Shown here piece by piece: positions 1 to 5,616 of a stretch of DNA of 11,391 bases. Numbering within the stretch: position 1 is the stretch's first letter; every line of letters starts with the position of its first letter. The translations under genes were made by a program, and so were the position numbers. Origin of the DNA: an uncultured Actinomycetes bacterium. Lineage in GTDB: Bacteria; Actinomycetota; Actinomycetes; Nanopelagicales; Nanopelagicaceae. The DNA is taken from assembly GCA_903907665.1 (NCBI GenBank), contig CAIVOW010000154.1, forward strand, positions 1 through 11,391, in the 5' to 3' direction. The notes beneath the pieces were generated by a model. The model searched no databases. It was not told the DNA's origin and worked only from the letters and a program-made list of their open reading frames with translations.

Positions 1-442
1 CCAGGGTTGCGATGGAGGCCAGTATCGGTCCACTGCAGGGTGCCCAGACGACACCGAGAGCTAATCCAGTAATAAACCCACCATTAAAATCACTGCGATT
101 ATTTTTTCCAACATTTCCAAATCTACCTAGCATGCGACTAATTTGAGATTCAAGAAGCTGCGAAACCTTAGGTACCACCATTGATATCCCAACAAAAACA
201 AGAACCAATACAGCTGTTTTGCGTAACAAATTAGGGTTAAGCCCTAAAGAACTTTCTAGTAATGAAATAGAAAGAGTTAGGAAAGTAAACGAAATCGCAA
301 CACCAACTGTTATTCCAAGTGGACGCTTCCTTGATTTAGTCTTCGTGACATCAGCCAGGATAATTGGTAGAAGTGGCCAAATACAGGGTGCGAGAATTGT
401 TAGTAGACCAGATAGAAATGCAACTCCGTACAGCACGATCAT
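1..442 (-). CDS. CcdA/DsbD-family cytochrome c biogenesis/thiol-disulfide transport protein, 3' end cut by window edge
   Basis: The minus-strand frame is open from an ATG at 442 to the window edge (147 codons, no stop). It starts with a hydrophobic segment carrying LAPCIWPLLPIIL. About 110 residues later a second hydrophobic segment carries WAPCSGPILASIATL. These are the paired Cys-Pro membrane motifs of CcdA/DsbD transporters, which pass electrons across the membrane to thioredoxin-like partners used in cytochrome c maturation or extracytoplasmic disulfide reduction. Residues near 34-43 are basic (a KTKSRKR stretch), as expected for a cytoplasmic loop, and further hydrophobic segments lie at about 47-65 and 75-95. 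The start is supported by AGGAG at 452-456, 9 nt upstream. The motifs recall the CcdA half of mycobacterial DipZ, so a TlpA-like domain could follow outside the window. It shares a strand with the kinase-aldolase unit but is probably unrelated in function. Confidence 0.85.
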   Translation of the reverse strand, partial: MIVLYGVAFLSGLLTILAPCIWPLLPIILADVTKTKSRKRPLGITVGVAISFTFLTLSISLLESSLGLNPNLLRKTAVLVLVFVGISMVVPKVSQLLESQISRMLGRFGNVGKNNRSDFNGGFITGLALGVVWAPCSGPILASIATL

Positions 443-478
443 TTTACTTGGCTCCTAGCAGTTTGCCTTCATCTTAAG

Positions 479-506
479 ATTCTAATAAATAATGGGGGCA
501 GTCCAA
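479..506 (-). promoter_or_regulatory. Candidate promoter for the CcdA-like gene
   Basis: Reading the minus strand, TTGGAC (506-501) is followed after 16 nt by TAGAAT (484-479). The -10 matches TATAAT at five of six positions, while the -35 is weaker. Transcription would begin near 472, giving a leader of about 30 nt that includes the AGGAG ribosome site. This would separate the gene from the kinase 78 bp upstream. No convincing terminator is visible between the two genes, so read-through remains possible. Confidence 0.3.
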
Positions 507-520
507 ATGTATTGTAGAAA

Positions 521-1453
521 TCAGAGAACTGAGGTTTTAAGCTCTTCATTCAGCGCCATAAATTCCTTAATTACTTCCATTTTTGGAAGCCTAGAAACTC
601 CATGCTCAAACATCGCAACTCTGGCAGCACCAGCACTAGCGAAACGAAGGCTCGCAAGTGCATCCATTCCGTTTAAAATTCCGTAGGCATAACACGCGTG
701 AAAAATATCGCCCGTACCATTCGTATCTATTGCATCGATTTTGTAGGCTGCTAAATGTTGCGCCTTATCACTTCCTGGAAGTTGGAAATAGCAACCGTTA
801 CCTCCATCAGTAATCACCACGATATTTCGATTCTCGTTCCAAAGAGCGGATAATATTTTTGAAATCTCTTCTTCGCCCGTAACAGTCTTAGAGAAGTTCA
901 TTGGAAGTATTAAGTCAGAGGAGATTTTGATCATTTCCAAAACAGTCTCTCTGGCAACCACAAATTGTTCAGCGTCAAGAACTACTGGGATGTTGAGTTT
1001 TCGGGCTCTTTTTATAATTTCTAACGTACCTTCTGGGCAAATTCCACCATCGACCATTATTAATTCGGCAGATGCGAGAGCCGCTTCCACTTTTTCAGGG
1101 CTTGGTAATTTTATGTGATGAAGAGGGGTATCGTCATAAATTATAAATCTTTGCCCATCCCCGGTTATTACAACTGTTGCTTCGGCAGGATGAGACTTTG
1201 AATCTAGATCTACAAATTCAGTACTGACCCCATTTGATGCAAAATCCTCGAAAGCGGAACGCCACTTTTCTTCACCACTCATTGTTCCCACGAAAGCCGT
1301 TTCCATACCGAGTGCGGATAGCGCAACTAACGAATTTCGAATGTTACCTCCGAAGCGGTTTTCACTTCGGATGATCTTTCCTTTTTCATCTTTCCAATGG
1401 GCTTTAGTAGCCAAAATACGATCTAGGGCTATACAGCCGATCCCGATGATCAT
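521..1453 (-). CDS. PfkB-family (ribokinase-like) carbohydrate kinase
   Basis: This 310-residue protein has normal family length. The N-terminal MIIGIGCIALDRI strand and the GGN at residues 35-37 (context RFGGNIRNSLVALSALG) fit the sugar-binding half of PfkB kinases. DTNGTGD at 243-249 is the C-terminal signature with the anion hole and the catalytic base D249, and TDGGNG at 215-220 is the nucleotide-side glycine turn. The usual GAGD is GTGD here, a mild variation. These cytosolic enzymes transfer phosphate from ATP to a sugar or sugar-acid hydroxyl. The gene lies 12 nt after the aldolase stop on the same strand, with no clear Shine-Dalgarno before the ATG, so it is probably translated from the same mRNA. 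Kinase plus aldolase suggests the product is the aldolase substrate or its precursor. Exact substrate unknown. Confidence 0.88.
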   Translation of the reverse strand: MIIGIGCIALDRILATKAHWKDEKGKIIRSENRFGGNIRNSLVALSALGMETAFVGTMSGEEKWRSAFEDFASNGVSTEFVDLDSKSHPAEATVVITGDGQRFIIYDDTPLHHIKLPSPEKVEAALASAELIMVDGGICPEGTLEIIKRARKLNIPVVLDAEQFVVARETVLEMIKISSDLILPMNFSKTVTGEEEISKILSALWNENRNIVVITDGGNGCYFQLPGSDKAQHLAAYKIDAIDTNGTGDIFHACYAYGILNGMDALASLRFASAGAARVAMFEHGVSRLPKMEVIKEFMALNEELKTSVL

Positions 1454-1465
1454 TTTAATTAGTGA

Positions 1466-2284
1466 TTAATCTTTAGGTGAAAGTCCAGCACCGATTAGTG
1501 CGGCTTCAAACCCAAGGCCGCCGTGAATGACCGAATAATAAGCTTGAGATGCCTTCTTAACGTCTTGCGCTCCCCAAACATTTCGCCCAACTACTGCGCC
1601 TTTTGCTCCTGCATCTATTGCATCTCGAGTGCTATTTAGTGCGGCTCCGAGAGTTGGCTCTTTTGGTCCGCCAGCAATAACGATTGGTGTTGGGCAAGAA
1701 TTCACAATGTCTATAAACGCTTTTTTATCTCCAGGATATCCAACTTTAATTACATCTACCCCTGTTTCAATTCCGCACCGTACCGCCCATGCAATCTCAT
1801 CAGGAGTGAATACGATTTCAACATCGCCACTCTTTGAATAAACTCGTGGATAGATGTGGGCGACAATTGGCATATTAAATTCAGTTGCTTCACGTACTGA
1901 ATCAGTTAACCAGCGAAGATACTTTCCTTCACTTGGCCCACGTACTGGAATTGCAACAGCTAGGGCGTCGGCACCGAGTCGGACTGCGTCGATTGGTTTT
2001 GTGATCAATTCTGAAATTCGGTCATCTGCAGTAAAGCAACCACCTTGAACAATTAGCGCGGCTTTACCAGCATATGGGACCCATAAATTCTTGGCAGTGC
2101 CTGGCTGGATTGTTACAGAGTCTGGATTTCCTTCCATAGTCAATGCCAGCGCCTTAGGTAGGTTTGCAAGCCCGCCACTAACTGCATTCCCATAGCCAAC
2201 AAAGTGGTCAATGGCCACACCAAAAAGATTTCCGGTTGGATTAGAAAAAATTCTTTTAAGTCTTACTTCGCGACCAATGCTCAT
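1466..2284 (-). CDS. DhnA-type class I aldolase (FBPA/LsrF superfamily)
   Basis: The protein is 272 residues from the ATG at 2284, typical for the compact (beta/alpha)8 DhnA family of Schiff-base aldolases. VAIDH places D26 where the archaeal-type fructose-bisphosphate aldolase has its catalytic Asp. HIYP gives Y145, and DVIKVGYPGD gives K180 as the probable Schiff-base lysine. GGP (205-207) and the GRNVWG turn (from about 233) form the usual phosphate-binding site. It should cleave or condense a phosphorylated keto-sugar in the cytosol. The frame also has a GTG at 2296, but the Shine-Dalgarno-like GGTGGGA (2297-2291) overlaps that codon and sits 6 nt before the ATG at 2284, so the ATG is preferred. 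It is first in a unit with the PfkB kinase and divergent from the importer. Fructose-1,6-bisphosphate, a sugar-acid phosphate or an LsrF-like keto-sugar phosphate are all possible substrates. Confidence 0.87.
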   Translation of the reverse strand: MSIGREVRLKRIFSNPTGNLFGVAIDHFVGYGNAVSGGLANLPKALALTMEGNPDSVTIQPGTAKNLWVPYAGKAALIVQGGCFTADDRISELITKPIDAVRLGADALAVAIPVRGPSEGKYLRWLTDSVREATEFNMPIVAHIYPRVYSKSGDVEIVFTPDEIAWAVRCGIETGVDVIKVGYPGDKKAFIDIVNSCPTPIVIAGGPKEPTLGAALNSTRDAIDAGAKGAVVGRNVWGAQDVKKASQAYYSVIHGGLGFEAALIGAGLSPKD

Positions 2285-2346
2285 ATCGATTCCCACCCCA
2301 GGTTAATTAAATTATTCTGATTAAAATTTTTCGAAGTCTACAGTCC

Positions 2347-2411
2347 GGGGTAAGCCTATTGGAAGCGTGGGATGGCCGATCGAGCTCCTATCCGGCCCCA
2401 ATTAGCACCCC
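2347..2411. other. Nested imperfect stem-loop, probably in the leader RNA of the aldolase-kinase transcript
   Basis: Three stems nest in this GC-rich patch of an otherwise AT-rich spacer. GGGGT 2347-2351 pairs with ACCCC 2407-2411, ATTGG 2358-2362 with CCAAT 2398-2402, and GGCCG 2374-2378 with CGGCC 2393-2397. The innermost stem can be extended by two A-T pairs if C2392 bulges. An 11-nt one-sided bulge (2363-2373) separates the two inner stems. If the minus-strand -10 at 2455-2450 is used, the element lies in a leader of about 160 nt before the aldolase. No known RNA family was recognised. On the plus strand it is followed only by a short TTTT. Confidence 0.45.
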
Positions 2412-2461
2412 CTTTTAAATCTCCTTATTTTGAGCGTAATTGGCGACTAATAATATGGTAA
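2372..2461 (+). other. Possible 29-codon small ORF of uncertain reality
   Basis: An ATG at 2372 follows GGAAG (2361-2365) by 6 nt and opens a 29-codon frame ending in TAA at 2459-2461, inside the first TAACGATT repeat. The peptide is basic and proline- and aromatic-rich (it contains RPQLAPPFKSP) and matches nothing I recognise. It overlaps the stem-loop at 2347-2411 and needs a plus-strand transcript starting upstream of the importer promoter, for which there is no evidence. It may be chance or a gene remnant. Confidence 0.12.
2450..2455 (-). promoter_or_regulatory. Candidate -10 box for the aldolase-kinase transcript
   Basis: Reading the minus strand, TATTAT at 2455-2450 matches TATAAT at five of six positions. 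No good -35 lies at 16-18 nt; the region where it would lie is occupied by the TAACGATT repeats, which suggests activator- or repressor-controlled initiation. The start would fall near 2443, giving a long leader that contains the 2347-2411 stem-loop. Confidence 0.28.
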
Positions 2462-2480
2462 CGATTTGATAACGATTGAA
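2459..2480. promoter_or_regulatory. Two direct TAACGATT repeats 11 bp apart, probable operator in the divergent promoter region
   Basis: TAACGATT occurs at 2459-2466 and again at 2470-2477, an 11-bp period close to one helical turn, so two regulator subunits would sit on one face of the DNA. The repeats overlap the candidate -35 of the importer promoter and the region just upstream of the minus-strand -10, so a bound protein could affect both directions. The arrangement is a direct repeat, not the near-perfect palindrome typical of LacI-family sites, although the central CG is LacI-like. No regulator gene is in the window. Confidence 0.4.
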
Positions 2481-2503
2481 CTTTTTCCATAAATAACTTG
2501 AAT
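2466..2503 (+). promoter_or_regulatory. Candidate promoter(s) for the ABC importer operon
   Basis: Two overlapping solutions exist. TTGATA (2466-2471) with CATAAA (2488-2493) has a 16-nt spacer. TTGAAC (2476-2481) with TTGAAT (2498-2503) also has a 16-nt spacer. Both give a 5' leader of about 50-60 nt. In either case the -35 overlaps the second TAACGATT repeat, consistent with regulation by the protein that binds there. Confidence 0.35.
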
Positions 2504-2559
2504 AAGGGCCCAAAAAAGTAAACAATGTCTCTGCTCGTAAATCTCTACTAGGAGGAAAT

Positions 2560-3636
2560 ATGAAGAAAGTCTTTACGCCTCGCGCAATGACAGCTATTGC
2601 TCTCGCTGGTGTCGCAGCCTTGCTATTAACAGCAGGCCCAACATCACAAGCAACAGCAGCTACAAAGAAGGTCGGTGTCTCACTGATCCTTAAGAACCTT
2701 ACAAACCCATTCTTTATCGCAATGACAAAGGGTGCAAAGGCAAAGGCAAAGTCTCTAGGTATGAACCTAAGCGTTGCTGCTGGTAAGGACGAGACTGATG
2801 ATGCTGCACAAGTATCAGCAATCGAAAACGCAATTTCGAAGAAAGATGCGGGTATTTTGATTACCCCAATCTCTCCAGGAGTTTATTCTGCAATCACTAA
2901 GGCCCGTAAAGCTGGCCTATATGTAATTGCACTTGATACACCAACCGATCCTGCAAGCATCGTTGACATTACATATGCAACTGATAACTGCAAGGCCGGA
3001 AATATGATTGGTCAATGGGCTGCTCACAAGTTAAATGGCAAGAAGGCAGTAATTGCTCTTCTTGACATCTTTAACGACAAGAGCGTTACAACCGACTACT
3101 GCCGTGATAACGGCTTCCTTGCTGGAATGGGAATTCCACTAAATGATCCAAAGATCATTGGCGATGAAGTTAAGACTGGTAAGTACACAAGTGGCAAGGG
3201 TGGCGATTACGAGATCGTAGGAAACGTAGCAACACTCGGAGCTGAAGAAGGTGGACGTACTGGCATGGAAACTCTTCTAGCCAAGAACCCAGACATTAAC
3301 CTCGTTTACACAATCAACGAGCCTGCTGCTTCTGGTGCAAATGCTGCACTGAAGGCTGCTGGCAAGACAGCACTTATCGTCTCTGTTGACGGTGGACGTG
3401 CGGGCGTTGAAAACGTGAAGGCCGGAATCATTGGCGCAACTTCACAGCAATATCCACTACTCATGGCATCACTTGGCGTTCAGTCAATCTTTGACAAGAT
3501 CACCAAGAAGATCACTCCAAAGCGTTCACCAGGACTTGATTTCTTCAACACTGGCGAAATCTTGATCACTGATGATCCACAGGCAGGCGTTCCATCTAAG
3601 CCAACTTCATACGGCCTAGCTAACGCTTGGGGTTAA
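2560..3636 (+). CDS. Sugar ABC transporter substrate-binding protein (RbsB-like, Peripla_BP_4 type)
   Basis: The 358-residue exported protein captures substrate for the importer encoded downstream. A Sec signal peptide is clear: basic MKKVFTPR, a hydrophobic core at about 9-25, and an AxA-type site near residues 31-34 (SQATAATKK). No lipobox Cys is present: the LLLTAG stretch runs into Pro. The mature part starts with KVGVSLILKNLTNPFF, the first strand and ligand aromatic loop of the RbsB family. LDTPTD (about 125-130), TINEP (about 241-245) and VDGG (266-269) are the expected binding-cleft segments. C144 and C171 could form a disulfide. AGGAGG at 2550-2555, 4 nt before the ATG, is a strong ribosome site. 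About 29 of 32 Lys codons are AAG, unlike neighbouring genes, suggesting high expression. Sugar or polyol binding is expected; the ligand is not determinable. Confidence 0.92.
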   Translation: MKKVFTPRAMTAIALAGVAALLLTAGPTSQATAATKKVGVSLILKNLTNPFFIAMTKGAKAKAKSLGMNLSVAAGKDETDDAAQVSAIENAISKKDAGILITPISPGVYSAITKARKAGLYVIALDTPTDPASIVDITYATDNCKAGNMIGQWAAHKLNGKKAVIALLDIFNDKSVTTDYCRDNGFLAGMGIPLNDPKIIGDEVKTGKYTSGKGGDYEIVGNVATLGAEEGGRTGMETLLAKNPDINLVYTINEPAASGANAALKAAGKTALIVSVDGGRAGVENVKAGIIGATSQQYPLLMASLGVQSIFDKITKKITPKRSPGLDFFNTGEILITDDPQAGVPSKPTSYGLANAWG

Positions 3637-3640
3637 GAAC

Positions 3641-3669
3641 TAACTTTTCAGCCTAATCGCTGATAGTTA
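3641..3669 (+). other. Stem-loop just after the binding-protein stop
   Basis: TAACT (3641-3645) pairs with AGTTA (3665-3669) and TCAGC (3648-3652) pairs with GCTGA (3659-3663). They are separated by a small 2x1 internal loop and closed by a 6-nt loop. It begins 4 nt after the stop codon and precedes a much stronger hairpin. The likely role is protection of the binding-protein mRNA 3' end. Confidence 0.5.
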
Positions 3670-3680
3670 AAGTTTGAAGG

Positions 3681-3714
3681 GATTGGGGCGGCTAAGAAAT
3701 TAGTCGCCCTAATC
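3681..3714 (+). terminator. Long GAAA-capped hairpin between binding-protein and permease genes (partial terminator or mRNA stabiliser)
   Basis: Positions 3681-3695 pair with 3700-3714 over 15 continuous pairs (two are G-U) around a GAAA tetraloop at 3696-3699. Two more G-U pairs are possible at the base. The following bases (TTAATTATT) are T-rich but not a clean T-tract, so termination would be partial. In importer operons such intergenic hairpins make the binding protein more abundant than the membrane subunits, which fits its biased codon use. Confidence 0.65.
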
Positions 3715-3779
3715 TTAATTATTGGGCTATCTTTGGATAATTAAATAGAATTTCTCCAAAATTTAAAGTGAGGATGAGA

Positions 3780-4805
3780 ATGAGCAATACCGAGATTGGA
3801 TATGACGCCGCGACAGAATTTTTAGGTCGCACGACAAGGACTCAAAAAGTACAAGGTGTTTTACATAAATACCCTTGGCTAAGTTCAGCGCTTGTCTTGG
3901 CAGTTTCAGTAGTGGCTTTTAGTTTTTTCAATGAAAACTTCATGACCCCAAATAACTTATCTTTGATCTTGCAGCAAGTAGCAATTATCGGCGCCATTGC
4001 AGCCGGACAAACTCTTATTATTTTAACGGCTGGCATCGACCTTTCTTGTGGCTCGATCGCAATCTTTGCCTCGATGGTTATGGCTAAAACCAGCTTTACT
4101 AATCACTGGCCAGCATGGGCCTCTTTTTTACTTGGAATTGCGGTAGGAACCGCTGCTGGAGCATTTAATGGTTGGTTAGTTTCTAAAGTTAAACTGCCAC
4201 CATTCATCGTAACCCTTGGAACTCTAAATATTTTCTTGGCATTAACTTTGTTTTATGCAACAGGCCGAACCATTATGGATCGGGAACTAGATCCATTTTA
4301 TTTGAAGTTGGGTTACTTAATTAAAGTGGGACCATTCGATGTTACTTCGGGTGTTCTGGTTATGTTGGCGATGTACGTGGTTCTAGCCTTCGTTTTGAGA
4401 TATACCGGCTGGGGTCGACATGTGTATGCAGTCGGAGATGATATTGAGGCAGCTCGTTTGGCAGGTATCCAAGTTAATAAAGTCCTAATGAGCGTTTACA
4501 TGGTTGCTGGATTCGTTTTTGCTATTACTGCTTGGATTGTTATCGGCCGTGTTTCAGCAGCCAGCCCTAACTCTGGCTCGACGGTAAACCTCGACTCCAT
4601 TACTGCTGTTGTTATTGGCGGTACCAGCCTATTTGGTGGCCGTGGCGCAATCTTCGGATCACTTCTTGGCGCAGTCATCGTGGGTGTTTTCCGTAACGGC
4701 CTAACTCTTGCTGGTGTGGATCTTTACTATCAGACCTTCGCAGTTGGCGTTCTAATCATCGTTGCAGTTTCAGTGGACCAATGGATCAGAAGGGCACGAG
4801 CATGA
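3780..4805 (+). CDS. Sugar ABC transporter permease (RbsC-like, BPD_transp_2)
   Basis: This 341-residue polytopic membrane protein is the translocation subunit of the importer. After a roughly 30-residue cytoplasmic N-terminus come about eight to ten hydrophobic segments. Family marks are GIDLSCGS (85-92), the coupling-loop region AARLAGIQVNK (214-224) and VIGGTSLFGGRG (278-289), all close to ribose/xylose/fructose-type permeases. Starts at GTG 3768 and ATG 3774 are also in frame. The ATG at 3780 is chosen because GAGG at 3770-3773 lies 6 nt before it, whereas the earlier codons have no ribosome site. The gene follows two hairpins after the binding-protein gene and ends in an ATGA overlap with the ATPase, indicating coupled translation. 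One permease gene implies a homodimer in the membrane. Confidence 0.9.
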   Translation: MSNTEIGYDAATEFLGRTTRTQKVQGVLHKYPWLSSALVLAVSVVAFSFFNENFMTPNNLSLILQQVAIIGAIAAGQTLIILTAGIDLSCGSIAIFASMVMAKTSFTNHWPAWASFLLGIAVGTAAGAFNGWLVSKVKLPPFIVTLGTLNIFLALTLFYATGRTIMDRELDPFYLKLGYLIKVGPFDVTSGVLVMLAMYVVLAFVLRYTGWGRHVYAVGDDIEAARLAGIQVNKVLMSVYMVAGFVFAITAWIVIGRVSAASPNSGSTVNLDSITAVVIGGTSLFGGRGAIFGSLLGAVIVGVFRNGLTLAGVDLYYQTFAVGVLIIVAVSVDQWIRRARA

Positions 4806-5602
4806 TGTCACCAGTAGCTCCAGTTCTTGAAGCAAAAGGTTTGGTCAAAACCTATGGCCGTGTTGTCGCGGTCGACGGTGCCAGCCTAAAATTATTTCCA
4901 GGTGAAGTTCTTGCCGTAGTTGGCGATAACGGTGCCGGAAAATCAACGATGATTAAATGCCTGTCGGGCGCCGAGATTCCAGATGATGGAACTATCGAGC
5001 TAGATGGTCAGGAAGTATCATTTCGTAAACCACAAGATAGTCGTGAAGCGGGAATTGAAACGGTTTACCAAACACTTGCAATCTCGCCAGCACTAGACAT
5101 TGCATCCAATCTCTTCTTGGGACGTGAAATTCGTAAAAAGGGACCTCTCGGTTCAGTATTTCGTATGTTGGATAACTCCGGCATGCGTCGTATCGCCAAG
5201 GAAGAAATTGCCGCACTTGGTATCGGAACTATTCAAAACATTAGCCAGACTGTTGAAACTCTTTCCGGTGGACAGCGTCAAGCCGTTTCAGTTGCCCGCG
5301 CAGCTGCCTTCGGCCAGAAGCTGATTATTTTGGATGAGCCAACTGCTGCACTTGGTGTACGTGAATCAAAGCAGGTTTTGAAATTGATCGAAAACTTACG
5401 CGATCGCGGAATTCCAGTTATCTTAATCAGCCACAACATGCCTCAGGTTTTCGAGGTTGCAGATCGTATTCACATCCAGCGCCTTGGAAAACGTGAAGCT
5501 GTGGTGACTCCAAAGAGCCACACCATGAACGATGTTGTTGCGGTTATGACCGGTGCCTTGACTATCCCTGAAAAGGATCAGGCACTCAGCCCAGTTCGCT
5601 AA
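4802..5602 (+). CDS. Sugar ABC transporter ATP-binding protein, single nucleotide-binding domain
   Basis: The 266-residue ATPase energises the importer. It has every motif needed: Walker A GDNGAGKST (41-49), Q-loop Q90, signature LSGGQ (154-158), Walker B LIILDEP (174-180) and switch H201. It carries one domain, half the size of RbsA or MglA, as in FrcA-type proteins, so a homodimer would pair with a permease dimer. The start at 4802 is chosen because AAGGG (4790-4794) is 7 nt upstream and the ATGA overlap with the permease stop is a standard coupling arrangement. The in-frame ATG at 4781, and the ATG directly after 4802, are less likely. The stop is only 14 bp from the end of the convergent AroE-like gene, so the transcript probably runs into that gene before ending. 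Confidence 0.92.
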   Translation: MMSPVAPVLEAKGLVKTYGRVVAVDGASLKLFPGEVLAVVGDNGAGKSTMIKCLSGAEIPDDGTIELDGQEVSFRKPQDSREAGIETVYQTLAISPALDIASNLFLGREIRKKGPLGSVFRMLDNSGMRRIAKEEIAALGIGTIQNISQTVETLSGGQRQAVSVARAAAFGQKLIILDEPTAALGVRESKQVLKLIENLRDRGIPVILISHNMPQVFEVADRIHIQRLGKREAVVTPKSHTMNDVVAVMTGALTIPEKDQALSPVR

Positions 5603-5616
5603 TTCTTATTTAAGAT

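Noticed and set aside
219..458. Plus-strand open frame of 79 codons
   Set aside because: It lies antisense to the CcdA/DsbD frame, which has two family motifs and a ribosome site; the plus-strand peptide matches nothing.
492..686. Plus-strand 64-codon frame beginning in the spacer after the kinase
   Set aside because: Mostly antisense to the kinase C-terminus, no ribosome site, no recognisable sequence.
2285..2296. GTG at 2296 as aldolase start
   Set aside because: The only Shine-Dalgarno-like stretch overlaps this codon and is correctly spaced for the ATG at 2284.
2347..2411. Stem-loop as SRP RNA, tmRNA or a tRNA-like gene
   Set aside because: No SRP GGAAG-plus-GCAGCC tetraloop region, no tRNA arms or CCA end, no tmRNA tag frame; only the nested stems are supported.
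3768..3779. GTG 3768 or ATG 3774 as permease start
   Set aside because: Neither has a ribosome site, while GAGG at 3770-3773 is well placed for the ATG at 3780.
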